This document shows, one piece after another, positions 10,025 to 20,472 of a stretch of 64,000 nucleotides of DNA (positions are counted from its first letter, which is position 1; each line of letters starts with the position of its first letter). The stretch lies in assembly GCF_015057185.1 (NCBI RefSeq), contig NZ_SVEV01000012.1, forward strand, positions 1-64,000. Reading direction: 5' to 3'. Under the pieces are notes generated by a model, which saw nothing but the letters and a program-made list of their open reading frames with translations, was not told the origin of the DNA and did not search any database. Made by a program: the position numbers and the translations under genes. This DNA comes from Pseudobutyrivibrio sp. (GTDB lineage Bacteria; Bacillota; Clostridia; Lachnospirales; Lachnospiraceae).

Positions 10025-12385
10025 TTACGCCTTAAGATTAATTCCCCTGCTCTTAAGCTTTTCAACTACATCATCAACTACCTTCTGAACTTCCTCATGA
10101 GTAAGTGTACGCTCATCATCTCCAAAGAGAAGTCTTACTGTAATTGATTTGTTGCTTCCATCATTATATACATCGGCAACAGAGACCTTTTTCAAAATAG
10201 AACCGGCCTTTTCTTTTATTGTATCATTTATTTCTGAAAATTTCTCGGCTACAAATGATAAATCTACTTCAATTGATGGATATTTTGATGGTTCTACATA
10301 TGAAATATTGTTTTGAGCAATATCAGCAAGCTTTTCAACATCAATTTCCGCAAATACGATAGCAGCCTTCTTATCAATCTTCTTTGAAACAAGTGGATGA
10401 GCAACACCAATTTCGCCTATTTCTTCCCCATCTAAAACAAGCGCATTTAAATTCTTTGGATGCTCATATGAATGAGTTGCCTCAAGCTTCTTGTATGAAA
10501 GAGCCTTATGTCTAACATCCTCGATAGTCTCAGCAATCATATCACGAAGTTCAAAGTAAAGTGTCTCAAGAGACTTTGTCTTTGAGAATAATGTGATGCA
10601 AAGCTTTTTCTTCTCATCGCAAAGACCATCTGCCTTAAGACCTTCAACTACACGTCCAATCTCGAAGATACCGAAATCTGTATCATAGCCAGTATTGTAA
10701 TTTACCTGGCAAAGCTGTGTAGGAATAATTGATCGACGAAGTGTCTCAATGTTAGGGTTTGTAGAGTTAGCAAGCTTAATATTCTCCTCTACTTCCATTC
10801 CAAGCTTCTTGTACTCATCAGCATACTGCCATACATAAGAATGTACTTCGTGAAGTCTAAATCTCTTAACAAGAATATCTTTGATTCTATCTTCAACATT
10901 CTTTGTCTCATCCATACGAACTGGATAAAGAGGCGCATTTGTTGTAGAAAGCTCAAAGTTATCATATCCGTAAATACGAGTAATTTCCTCAATAATATCT
11001 GCCTTAAGGCTGATATCCTTAGTAGCACGATATGATGGAACATCAACATGGAAGTTATCCCCGTTTTGAGTAACACCAAAGCCAAGAGCTGTTAATGTAT
11101 CCACAATATGCTCGTTTGTAATCTCAATTCCTGTGTACTTATCCACAAAGTTCTTATCGAAATCAAGAGCAATGTGTGGATAATGGAATGCATATTCATC
11201 TGTGAGTGCTGATACTACCTTTACACCTGGGTCAATTTCAAGAAGAAGCTTCATGAAACGTGCAATTGCAACTGTAGTCATTTCAGGATCAAGGCTCTTC
11301 TCATAACGAGCAGATGCATCTGTTCTGTGAGCAAGACGTACTGCACTCTTTCTAATTGATGCTGCATTAAATGTAGCAGACTCTAACGTAAGTGTAGTTG
11401 TGTCCTCAACGATTTCTGAATCAAGACCACCCATAATACCTGCGATAGCAACTGGTGTGTTGTCGTTGCAAATCATAAGAGTGTTCTCATCGATATTGCG
11501 CTCTACACCATCAAGTGTTGTAAATGTAAATGGCTTGTCAAATCTCTTAACACGAATTTTCTCTGCTTTACGAGAATCGAATGCGTGCATAGGCTGACCC
11601 ATTTCAAGCATGATGTAGTTTGTAAGATCAGCAAGGAGGTTGATACCTCTCATGCCACAGTAGTAAAGACGAATGCGCATGTTCATAGGAGCAACATTCT
11701 TCTCAATATTCTCAACCTTGAGAGATGAATATCTCTGGCAGAGCTCATCTTCGATTTTCAAATCAACCTTTTCAAGGTTATCGTACTTGCTTAAGTCGAT
11801 TGTTGGAAGCTCCTTAAGAGGACGCTTTGCAATTGTAGCGAACTCTCTAGCGATTCCATAGTGACCCCAAAGGTCAGGTCTATTTGTAAGAGATTTGTTA
11901 TCTACCTCAAAGATAATATCATCGATCTCATATAAATCCTTGATATCTGTACCATTAGGAACATCCTCAGTAATATCCATAATTCCATCATGGTTATCAG
12001 AAATACCAATTTCCTTCTCAGAGCAGCACATACCGCATGATTCATAACCAGCAAGTGGTCTTGGTGCAATTGTGATATCACCAAGCTGTGCTCCTACTTT
12101 TGCAAATGCAGTCTTCATGCCAACGCGAACATTTGGTGCTCCACATACTACATCTGTAAGCTTTCCGTCTCCAGCATCTACCTTTAAAAGATGAAGCTTT
12201 TTAGACTCTGGATGCTCTTCTACTGATTTAATCTCAGCAACAACAACTCCAGACAAATCCTCACCTTTATGGAAAATATCATTTTCTACCTCTGCAGTTG
12301 CAAGAGAGAACTTTGCGATAAGATCCATCTTATCAAGACCCTCAAGGTCAACAAAATCAGAGATCCAATTCATTGAAATAAACAT
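10025..12385 (-). CDS. pheT: phenylalanyl-tRNA synthetase beta subunit
   Basis: MFISMNWISDFVDL N-terminus, tRNA-binding domain VDAGDGKLTDVVCGAPNVRVG, B3/B4 and FDX-ACB regions. Confidence 0.97.
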   Translation of the reverse strand: MFISMNWISDFVDLEGLDKMDLIAKFSLATAEVENDIFHKGEDLSGVVVAEIKSVEEHPESKKLHLLKVDAGDGKLTDVVCGAPNVRVGMKTAFAKVGAQLGDITIAPRPLAGYESCGMCCSEKEIGISDNHDGIMDITEDVPNGTDIKDLYEIDDIIFEVDNKSLTNRPDLWGHYGIAREFATIAKRPLKELPTIDLSKYDNLEKVDLKIEDELCQRYSSLKVENIEKNVAPMNMRIRLYYCGMRGINLLADLTNYIMLEMGQPMHAFDSRKAEKIRVKRFDKPFTFTTLDGVERNIDENTLMICNDNTPVAIAGIMGGLDSEIVEDTTTLTLESATFNAASIRKSAVRLAHRTDASARYEKSLDPEMTTVAIARFMKLLLEIDPGVKVVSALTDEYAFHYPHIALDFDKNFVDKYTGIEITNEHIVDTLTALGFGVTQNGDNFHVDVPSYRATKDISLKADIIEEITRIYGYDNFELSTTNAPLYPVRMDETKNVEDRIKDILVKRFRLHEVHSYVWQYADEYKKLGMEVEENIKLANSTNPNIETLRRSIIPTQLCQVNYNTGYDTDFGIFEIGRVVEGLKADGLCDEKKKLCITLFSKTKSLETLYFELRDMIAETIEDVRHKALSYKKLEATHSYEHPKNLNALVLDGEEIGEIGVAHPLVSKKIDKKAAIVFAEIDVEKLADIAQNNISYVEPSKYPSIEVDLSFVAEKFSEINDTIKEKAGSILKKVSVADVYNDGSNKSITVRLLFGDDERTLTHEEVQKVVDDVVEKLKSRGINLKA

Positions 12386-12400
12386 GGTTATAGTCCTCCC

Positions 12401-13456
12401 TTACTGCTCATCATCTGTGAACTGAGCAAGGCTACTAAGGTTGCCACTGTTCAAATCACGAATGTCTTTAATACCGTATTTCATCATTGCAAGTCTTGTA
12501 AGACCAAGGCCAAACGCAAATCCTGTATATTTCTCTGGGTCAATGCCACCTTCTTCTAATACCTTAGGATGAACCATACCACATGGGCAAAGCTCAAGCC
12601 ATCCTGAATGCTTGCAAGAAGGGCATCCCTTACCGCCACAGTTAAGGCAGTTAATATCAAGCTCAAAACCTGGCTCCACAAATGGGAAGAAGCCTGGACG
12701 TAAACGAACCTTAATATCGCGTCTAAATACTTCTGAAAGCATAGTCTTCATGAAGTAGATAAGGTTTGAAATAGAAATATCCTTACCTACCATAACACCT
12801 TCCATCTGGAAGAATGTATTCTCATGACATGCATCTGTAGCTTCATTTCTAAAGCAACGTCCTGGGAAAATAGCCTTGATAGGTGTACCATCTTCGATAA
12901 GCTGCTTGCGATATTTTTTATAAATAGCATTCTGAGCAGCTGTTGTCTGAGACTTAAGAAGCTGACCATTCTCAAGATAATATGTATCCTGCATATCTCT
13001 TGCTGGATGATATTTAGGAATATTTACAGACTCAAAACACTCGTAGTCTGTTACCACCTCACTATAGTCCTCTACTGTAAATCCCATAGATTTAAATATA
13101 GTCTCACACTGACGCTGCACAAGAGTAATAGGATGATAGCTTCCCTGATCAAAATGCTCAGGAAGAGAAATATCAAACTCAGGAACCATGTCTATTTCCC
13201 TCTGAAGCTCTAATGCTGCAATCTCATCCTTCTTTGCTGCAATCTTGTCTGCAACAGTGTTTTTAAGCATGTTAACCTTTTGACCAAACTCTTTTTTCTC
13301 TTCCGCTGAGAGCTTGCCCATTTCTTTCATTGCAGCTGTAACGCTGCCCTTTTTGCCAAGATAAGCTACACGAATGTTCTCAAGCTCCTCAGAGTTCTTG
13401 ATATTCTGAAGCTCTGCTTCGAACTTGGCACTTAATTCAGAAATAATATCTACCAT
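12401..13456 (-). CDS. pheS: phenylalanyl-tRNA synthetase alpha subunit; start moved to MVDIISELS behind AGGGAGG
   Basis: HPARDMQDTYYL, FRNEATDACHENTFFQMEG, FGLGLTRLAMMKYGI. Confidence 0.97.
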   Translation of the reverse strand: MVDIISELSAKFEAELQNIKNSEELENIRVAYLGKKGSVTAAMKEMGKLSAEEKKEFGQKVNMLKNTVADKIAAKKDEIAALELQREIDMVPEFDISLPEHFDQGSYHPITLVQRQCETIFKSMGFTVEDYSEVVTDYECFESVNIPKYHPARDMQDTYYLENGQLLKSQTTAAQNAIYKKYRKQLIEDGTPIKAIFPGRCFRNEATDACHENTFFQMEGVMVGKDISISNLIYFMKTMLSEVFRRDIKVRLRPGFFPFVEPGFELDINCLNCGGKGCPSCKHSGWLELCPCGMVHPKVLEEGGIDPEKYTGFAFGLGLTRLAMMKYGIKDIRDLNSGNLSSLAQFTDDEQ

Positions 13457-13505
13457 AGGTGGCCTCCCTAAAAATAAAATCAAAATAAAAATCTGATTTT
13501 CATAA

Positions 13506-14540
13506 TTATGAAAGATCAGTAATCATCATAGCATCACCAAACGAGAAAAATCTGTATCTTTCCTCAACAGCCTTTTTGTATGCCGCTAGAACATGTTCTC
13601 TTCCAGCCAACGCTGAAACCAGCATAATAAGTGTAGACTGTGGAAGGTGGAAATTAGTAATCAATCCATCAATTACTTTGAACTCATATCCTGGATAAAT
13701 AAATATCTGAGTCCATCCACTCTTTGGTGCAAGTGGTTTGCCAGGCTCTGCTGCCGACTCCAAGGTACGGGTACTTGTAGTTCCAACAGAAATAACTCTG
13801 CCCCCATTTGCTTTTGTCTCATTTATAATGTCGCAAGCCTCCTGAGTAATTTCATAATACTCAGAATGCATATGATGCTCTAACACCTCTTCTTCTTTGA
13901 CTGGTCTAAATGTACCTAATCCAACATGAAGAGTAACCTCAGCAATTCTCACTCCCATAGCCTTAACTTCCTCGAGAAGCTCAGGTGTAAAATGAAGTCC
14001 TGCAGTAGGAGCTGCAGCTGAACCATCGTATTTAGCATATACTGTCTGATATCTATCTCTATCCTTAAGTTTGTGGGTAATATATGGCGGAAGTGGCATC
14101 TCTCCAAGCTTATCAAGTATCTCTTCAAAAATACCATCATAGCTAAATTCAATAATGCGGTTTCCTTCTTCCACTATATCAACTATCTTTCCAATTAAAA
14201 GACCATCACCAAAGGAAATCTCCATACCAGGTCTTGCTTTTTTACCTGGTTTTACAAGGCATTCCCATTGATTGTCACTTATTCTTTTAAGTAGAAGTAT
14301 CTCTACCTTGCCACCAGAACCAACTCTGGCTCCATATAATCTTGCTGGAATAACTCGAGTATTGTTGATAACCAAGCAATCTCCTGGTTTAAGATATTCC
14401 TTAATATCATAGAAATGACGATGTGCTATCTCGCCTGTTTTTTTATCCAAGACCATAAGTCTTGAGTTACTTCTTTTTTCTAATGGATCCTGAGCAATAA
14501 GCTCCTCAGGAAGATCGTAATCAAAATCTTTTACTAACAT
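13506..14540 (-). CDS. queA: S-adenosylmethionine:tRNA ribosyltransferase-isomerase
   Basis: [51 protein letters not shown]. Confidence 0.97.
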   Translation of the reverse strand: MLVKDFDYDLPEELIAQDPLEKRSNSRLMVLDKKTGEIAHRHFYDIKEYLKPGDCLVINNTRVIPARLYGARVGSGGKVEILLLKRISDNQWECLVKPGKKARPGMEISFGDGLLIGKIVDIVEEGNRIIEFSYDGIFEEILDKLGEMPLPPYITHKLKDRDRYQTVYAKYDGSAAAPTAGLHFTPELLEEVKAMGVRIAEVTLHVGLGTFRPVKEEEVLEHHMHSEYYEITQEACDIINETKANGGRVISVGTTSTRTLESAAEPGKPLAPKSGWTQIFIYPGYEFKVIDGLITNFHLPQSTLIMLVSALAGREHVLAAYKKAVEERYRFFSFGDAMMITDLS

Positions 14541-14599
14541 AACTTTTCTTTCTAATATATAAAACTAAAACTTTGTTTAGTTTATCACACAACAATTTT

Positions 14600-15466
14600 C
14601 TAGTCCACTTTTCCCTTATGTTTTCTAGAAAAAACGCCCCTAAATTTGTTCCATGCGCTCACAAAACCATCCTGAAAAAACACATTAGCCTCCGCAGCCA
14701 TAAGCATGAAATACATACAAAAATACAGCCAGAACATAAAAATCATCAATGTAGCCAATGCACCATACATAGAATAGGTATTAAATATCCTAACATAAAA
14801 GGCCAAGAACAAACTGAATAAATACCAGCTGATAGCGCAGATAAAACCGCCCGGCAACTGGCTATAAAATTTAAGATGCTTATTTGGCAAAACCGTAAAC
14901 AAAAACGTAAATACGATAACCAAAAAGATAAACACAAAAAAACCTCTAAACAAAGGTCTAACGCCTACCATATAAGCAAGCAAGCCATAGTAATTGTCTG
15001 CATAATACTTAAACTGCTGAGTAAATACCAGCATAAGCATAATAACAACAATAACAGATAAAATTATCAAAGTATAAAAAATAGCTCGAATTCTTCTAGC
15101 TAGCCATCCTCTAGTCTCTTCGATTTTGTTTACCTGATTAAGACCAACCATCAAATTCTGGAAAGCCTTGCCAGAAGCCCACACCGCCATAATAGCCGAC
15201 AAAGAAATAGCTCCAATAGGCGCATCCATTATCATAGCAAGAATCTTATTTACCATCGGTGCAAAGCTATCAGGAATAACTTCGTAAATCAGCTCATTAA
15301 TATACTCATTAATGGAAGGCACATAACTTGCAATCCAAAAAAGCAACATCAAAAAAGGAATCGAAGACATAATCATAAAATATGCCGTCTGAGCAGCATA
15401 CGCGCCAATATTATCTCTTCCACATTTATCTAAATATGTTTTTCCATAACCTAAAAACGTCCACAT
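14600..15466 (-). CDS. YihY/virulence factor BrkB family membrane protein
   Basis: AAQTAYFMIMSSIPFLMLL, polytopic, LPNKHLKFYSQLPGGF. Confidence 0.85.
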   Translation of the reverse strand: MWTFLGYGKTYLDKCGRDNIGAYAAQTAYFMIMSSIPFLMLLFWIASYVPSINEYINELIYEVIPDSFAPMVNKILAMIMDAPIGAISLSAIMAVWASGKAFQNLMVGLNQVNKIEETRGWLARRIRAIFYTLIILSVIVVIMLMLVFTQQFKYYADNYYGLLAYMVGVRPLFRGFFVFIFLVIVFTFLFTVLPNKHLKFYSQLPGGFICAISWYLFSLFLAFYVRIFNTYSMYGALATLMIFMFWLYFCMYFMLMAAEANVFFQDGFVSAWNKFRGVFSRKHKGKVD

Positions 15467-15512
15467 TATTATTGTCTCCAGAACTTTTAATTAAAGAATA
15501 AAATCGATATTT

Positions 15513-16823
15513 TTAATACTCATTAGAAATAATTGGAAGATATGGTGATACATAAGATAAGATTTCCTCCAATGGCAAATACTCTGGGAAAAGCACTCCC
15601 TCAAGGGGGTGCTTAATGATATACTTTATCGCGGCATACACTGATACGGATACCAAAAAAACTGAAGGAGTTTCAAAGCGACTTTCATCTAAATAGAGGG
15701 CGGTTCCAACATATCTGTTGGTAAAAGCATCACCTTCCACACAAATACCAACCGCTTCTCCACCGGAAAGCATCCTTTCCTTTGTGATGAGCTGATACTT
15801 ATCATTCGAACCATGAAGCACTGAATTAATAGCTAAGTCACAAGGGCGATAAACAAATAACACCGACGGAGCATACTCTATTTCTCCCTCATCCTCCCTG
15901 TTTGAATAATAGTCATAAAGCGAAAAAACTTCTTCATGGGCATCCAAGGATCCTTCGAATTCATTTTCTCCCGAATTACTCTTTGTCTTAATTTCCTTAC
16001 CTGACAAGTCGAATACCAGTGTCCCATCCCCTTTATTGTAATAATAAACATTATCTATAGATATCCCTACTTTTTCTAAAATTTCTGTCAGAGAATCAAT
16101 CGTACCTACCTTTACAATTGAACGATCATTAGACTCTCCATCGAAATCCGGAACATTCCATGTAGAATAAACTGTGTCATTCTTTTCAATGATATCAGAC
16201 TCAGTTGTATCAAAATCAGACTCCACAAAAGCCCTCACTTTTAATTCCTTTGCCAATCTAGGATAGTCCTCAGCCGCTATTAGCTCAGCAAATTGTTTTC
16301 TTTTAGCTGAAACAAAATTCCCCTTGTCATTATCCACAATATCTTTAAGAGCCTTCTTAGAGAAAACACTTACAAGTCCGGGATTAACGCCAAACTGAAG
16401 CACACTGGTAGCGCCATTTTCAGAATTTTTCATAAGTGCCTTATAATCTTTAAAATGATTGCGATATCTGAAAGGCTCATTATCCTCCACATCATCAAAG
16501 GTATCATCGGAAGCAGAAACAAAATGAATTCCTCGTTTATAACACTCTTGTGCAAGGATTAAACTATCATTTCCATCTGCCATACAAAGTAGAAAATCCC
16601 CTTTAGACATTTTATCAAATATCATTAAATAATTACTGCTATCAACTTCAAAGCTTAAACAATTGTCTCTTCTTCCACCTTTTGAAAGATAAAATTCAAA
16701 GGCCTTCTCATCTAAATCTAGTACATAAAAATCCTCAATAGAAAAAACATTATTCTCAAGCAATAAACACATCAGAGACTGTCCTACTACCCCCAACCCC
16801 AAAAACATTACTTTACAATTCAT
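15513..16823 (-). CDS. homospermidine synthase-like / saccharopine dehydrogenase-like protein
   Basis: Rossmann start VMFLGLGVVGQSLMCLLL; FGVNPGLVSVFSKKAL; HPLEGVLFPEYLPLEEILSYVSPYLP tail resembles homospermidine synthases. Confidence 0.7.
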   Translation of the reverse strand: MNCKVMFLGLGVVGQSLMCLLLENNVFSIEDFYVLDLDEKAFEFYLSKGGRRDNCLSFEVDSSNYLMIFDKMSKGDFLLCMADGNDSLILAQECYKRGIHFVSASDDTFDDVEDNEPFRYRNHFKDYKALMKNSENGATSVLQFGVNPGLVSVFSKKALKDIVDNDKGNFVSAKRKQFAELIAAEDYPRLAKELKVRAFVESDFDTTESDIIEKNDTVYSTWNVPDFDGESNDRSIVKVGTIDSLTEILEKVGISIDNVYYYNKGDGTLVFDLSGKEIKTKSNSGENEFEGSLDAHEEVFSLYDYYSNREDEGEIEYAPSVLFVYRPCDLAINSVLHGSNDKYQLITKERMLSGGEAVGICVEGDAFTNRYVGTALYLDESRFETPSVFLVSVSVYAAIKYIIKHPLEGVLFPEYLPLEEILSYVSPYLPIISNEY

Positions 16824-16945
16824 AGAACGTTCACTCCTAAAAATAATCCGTGTGATACTATTGTGATATAAAACTTATTATAATTCAAGTGCGAGCTAAA
16901 TCATTATCACCTTAGTTTTTCATTGATATGAGGAGGTACAATATT

Positions 16946-17833
16946 ATGATTAATTCAGAACAGAAAAAAGCGCTCAGGCGAGCAATGTACCAGGATGTTG
17001 ATATAATGTACGACTTTTTCGCAGGGAATAAAGACTGGGAAGATGACGGATTCGAAGAAGCTTTGGAAACCGTTCCCGGAATAACTCGTGACGAATACGA
17101 TCAGTATTGTTTTGAGGATAGAGAGTTCTTTGCAGGAATTCTTAAAATAGCAGTAAAATCATCTACTGACGAAGATTTCCTTAATGCCATTCTTAATCCC
17201 GATCTCAACAAAGCCTATAAAACTGCCTCAGAAGTTTCCGGAAGTGTCGTATCCTTAGAGGATTTCAAGGAGTTAATGGAATATGGCGGAAAAGAATTTT
17301 TTAAAACTTTTGAAAGCAATAACATGATTGAAGCCGATGATGAAATGGATGAGGACGAACTAGCAGATGTTGTTGGTGGTATAAGTGACGACGAACTTAT
17401 GAAAATACTTAAGTTCATATTAAAAACAATTAAACATGGATGCTTCGTAGGGGCTTCACTTGTTGATACTCCAACAGGGGCAAAACCAATTTCAGAGATT
17501 AAAGCCGGAGATATTATTTTCAGCCTGGATGAAAATAACAACCGTGTAGAATCAAAGGTTACCGACACTATTAGTGCGGAAGAAAAAATAATTGAAGTTA
17601 TTTTCGAGAATGGAAAGAAATGGGAAACCACATCTTCTCAGTGGTTCTATGATGGAAACAAGTTCTATGACATTTGGCAGCACAATGAGCATGATATCTT
17701 CTCTCTTGAAGGTAGTTCAAAGGTTAAAAGCATTACTGAAACAGGACGTAAAGACAAGGTTTACGATATCGTTGTTGACGGTATGAACATTATGTTTATA
17801 AACGGTATGGCTGCAGAAGGCTACGGCTTGTAA
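16946..17833 (+). CDS. double-glycine-leader protein with C-terminal Hint domain; putative NHLM-exported precursor
   Basis: AGGAGG (16931-16936) upstream of ATG 16946; leader ending DELADVVGG; Hint block A GCFVGASLVDTPTGAKPISEIKAGDIIFSLDE; terminal KDKVYDIVVDGMNIMFINGMAAEGYGL. Confidence 0.85.
   Translation: MINSEQKKALRRAMYQDVDIMYDFFAGNKDWEDDGFEEALETVPGITRDEYDQYCFEDREFFAGILKIAVKSSTDEDFLNAILNPDLNKAYKTASEVSGSVVSLEDFKELMEYGGKEFFKTFESNNMIEADDEMDEDELADVVGGISDDELMKILKFILKTIKHGCFVGASLVDTPTGAKPISEIKAGDIIFSLDENNNRVESKVTDTISAEEKIIEVIFENGKKWETTSSQWFYDGNKFYDIWQHNEHDIFSLEGSSKVKSITETGRKDKVYDIVVDGMNIMFINGMAAEGYGL
17381..17440 (+). other. putative 20-aa peptide ISDDELMKILKFILKTIKHG between GG site and Hint Cys
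   Basis: Lies exactly between GG (codons 17375-17380) and Cys1 (17441-17443); cationic amphipathic helical pattern. Confidence 0.5.
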
Positions 17834-17844
17834 TATTATAAAAA

Positions 17845-17877
17845 ATCCCCGGCAGAAAATTCCTTTCTGTCGGAGAT
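17845..17877. terminator. bidirectional terminator between the precursor gene and the NHLM ABC operon
   Basis: CGGCAGAAA-N5-TTTCTGTCG within A/T runs. Confidence 0.75.
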
Positions 17878-17879
17878 TT

Positions 17880-20462
17880 TTATGCCATCTGTCTAGAAGC
17901 CATCTCGTAAAATCTTCCTTTTCTTACCATCAGTTCTTCATAGGTACCTTCTTCAACTATTTTCCCCGAATCCATAACAATAATCCTGTCGCAATTTATA
18001 ACCGTTGATAATCTGTGGGCTATAACAATTTTTGTAGCATCCAACTTCTCTAAAGTGTCAAGCACAATTCTTTGAGTTTTATTATCTAGTGCACTTGTGG
18101 CCTCGTCCATAAGTAAAATCTTCGGATTATCCAACAGAGCTCGGGCTATAAGAATTCTTTGCACTTGACCACCTGATAACGTGCCCGCTTCTTCATTTAT
18201 CATTGTAAAAAGTCCCATTGGCATTTCTTTAATATCATTTTCTAAACCCACTTTTCTTATAACCTCGGTCACACGACTCATATCACAATTTGGGTGTGTT
18301 ATAGTGATGTTATCATATATATTTCCATTGACTAAGCCACCACTTTGCAAAACCACTCCAAATTTCCTTCGCAATTCCCTCTTGTCTAATTCCTCCATAT
18401 CTTGCCCATCATAATAAATACGACCAAGCTGCGGCTTTTCAAAACCTAACAAAATCTTAATGAGCGTGGATTTACCACTCCCAGAACTTCCAACTATGGC
18501 AACATATTCACCACTATTGATATGAAGAGTAACCCCCTGCAAAACAGGTACTTCATTATCGTCATAGCTAAAAGTTATATTGTTAATCTCTATTTCCCCT
18601 AAAAGTTCCTCTGGCATCTCTGCATCACAAGTATTCTCGGGTAAAGTTTCAAGAATTTGTTTTGCCATTTCGTACGTTGGATAAACCTGATTAAGTACAA
18701 GTATTCCTTCCACAAACTCAAATAACGCTGCTTGAAATGCACCATAAGCTGCTATAAATCCCATAAAGCTTCCAATTGATAAATCAAGATTCTGAGTTCC
18801 CATCATACAATAAAAGCCTATCAGACTAAGTACCTGTACTGTATCTAAAAATATTTCTGTAACAACAGTCAACTTCTCTTTTTTTATATTTAGTTTTCTG
18901 GACTCTGTAAATCCATATAAATATTGGTAAATCGCTCGGCCTTCTGATGCACTTGAACGCAGCTTTTCTATCCCTTTAATATACTGAAACAAGTCAGAAT
19001 TCGTCTTTTGATCAATTTCAACCTTTAGTCTTTCATAATGTATTTGCTTAATACCAATTACAAAAAAAGTCGCCAAAGATAGTATCAAAAGAAAAATAGC
19101 CCATGGTAATAGCTCCGATGAATAGCTAATCATAGCAAACAGGTAAGCTATGGATAACACTGCTGAAATAGCGCCCTTAAAAAAGACTTCAGATACAATA
19201 TTAAAAACACGAGTAATATTCAAGGTACGAATACCCAAATCTGCAGTCTCGTATTTTCTGAAAAAACTTTCCGGCAAATTAAAAACCCTATCAATAACCG
19301 CGCTTTGAACTGCATATTCCATTGAATTCATAGCTCGAAAAACTGATAGATTTTTTACTGTTGTAAATCCTATATTTCCAATGGCAAATGAAAGTATCAT
19401 GGCGCCAAACTGTATAAGTGATTCCATGTCGCTAAAAGGAATATAGATGTCATACATCAATTCATTCAGGTATGGAATAAATAGACCTATAATAACTCCT
19501 AAGATTGATAGTACGACAAAGCGAACCCAATCTGAGATATATGCCTTATGCAATCCAAAAGCTATAAGCTTGCGTAGAGTAATCTTTTCATCTGGAAAAG
19601 GTCTGTAAAACATAACAGCTTGGGAAGATAAACGACTAGCAAATTCAGCATCTACTTTATTAATTTCATTTTTCTGGCCATCATAATAACGATATTTCCT
19701 ATATCCACAAGCCTCAACAAAGACTGGTTCTTGAGTTTCCTTTTCAAATCCAATAAAATTTCCACAATCTAATTTATACCATTTTTCTGGTAGCTGAATT
19801 TCTCTGACAGTAAAATGAGATAGTCTGGCAATGTCATTAATAGTAAATCTTTTTCCTGCACATTTTGTAATTTTTATAAGGGGTGCAATATTTATTTTTT
19901 CTTTTGAACATAATAAAGCAGTGCAATCATAAAGCGCATTTCCTGACACCCCAATAGCTGCCTGTATATTATGTCTTCTTGTAAAAAAGACATTCCGTAT
20001 AAGATTTAGCGATTGTTCAGTAGTTCTGCCTTGTTCTCTGGTTGACTTATAAATATTTGCCTCTTCTCTGACATAAAAAAGATTATAATGTTCTATGAAT
20101 TCCGTCTCAAAGCTATTTAAATCGCCTAGCTCTACACCTGCTCTTATTGCAAAATCCCTCCTGACCTTAAGAAGAAGATTTTTATCAATATCTTCAATAG
20201 ATTCAAGCCAAACATTTCCCACTGCAACAAAGCCAAATCTCCATCGTCCCAAAGTATTACTATCATATGCCAACCCAGGAATAAGTTCGCCTTTTATTGC
20301 TTCCAAAAGAAAAAACCTATTGCGCATGCCTTGTTCTGGAATAGGCAAAATATACACTAAAACCCTTCCCTCTCGAACCCTGTATACACAATCTGAACTC
20401 TCAACCATATATATACCAGATCCGGAAATATGAATTGCATCTTTATTTACATTACTCATCAT
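17880..20462 (-). CDS. NHLM-type bacteriocin system ABC transporter, permease/ATP-binding protein (second ABC component)
   Basis: Long non-peptidase N-terminal domain, six-TM region, Walker A GSSGSGKST, LSGGQ, LLMDEATSALD; paired with C39 ABC. Confidence 0.85.
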   Translation of the reverse strand: MMSNVNKDAIHISGSGIYMVESSDCVYRVREGRVLVYILPIPEQGMRNRFFLLEAIKGELIPGLAYDSNTLGRWRFGFVAVGNVWLESIEDIDKNLLLKVRRDFAIRAGVELGDLNSFETEFIEHYNLFYVREEANIYKSTREQGRTTEQSLNLIRNVFFTRRHNIQAAIGVSGNALYDCTALLCSKEKINIAPLIKITKCAGKRFTINDIARLSHFTVREIQLPEKWYKLDCGNFIGFEKETQEPVFVEACGYRKYRYYDGQKNEINKVDAEFASRLSSQAVMFYRPFPDEKITLRKLIAFGLHKAYISDWVRFVVLSILGVIIGLFIPYLNELMYDIYIPFSDMESLIQFGAMILSFAIGNIGFTTVKNLSVFRAMNSMEYAVQSAVIDRVFNLPESFFRKYETADLGIRTLNITRVFNIVSEVFFKGAISAVLSIAYLFAMISYSSELLPWAIFLLILSLATFFVIGIKQIHYERLKVEIDQKTNSDLFQYIKGIEKLRSSASEGRAIYQYLYGFTESRKLNIKKEKLTVVTEIFLDTVQVLSLIGFYCMMGTQNLDLSIGSFMGFIAAYGAFQAALFEFVEGILVLNQVYPTYEMAKQILETLPENTCDAEMPEELLGEIEINNITFSYDDNEVPVLQGVTLHINSGEYVAIVGSSGSGKSTLIKILLGFEKPQLGRIYYDGQDMEELDKRELRRKFGVVLQSGGLVNGNIYDNITITHPNCDMSRVTEVIRKVGLENDIKEMPMGLFTMINEEAGTLSGGQVQRILIARALLDNPKILLMDEATSALDNKTQRIVLDTLEKLDATKIVIAHRLSTVINCDRIIVMDSGKIVEEGTYEELMVRKGRFYEMASRQMA

Positions 20463-20472
20463 ATTACCTCGT

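Noticed and set aside
13457-13505. T-box leader upstream of pheS
   Set aside because: The queA-pheS gap is only about 50 bp and has no specifier or T-box sequence.
17215-17631. 138-aa - strand ORF opposite the Hint precursor
   Set aside because: Low-complexity Ser/Ile-rich translation mirroring the acidic leader; the + strand frame has an RBS and clear domain logic.
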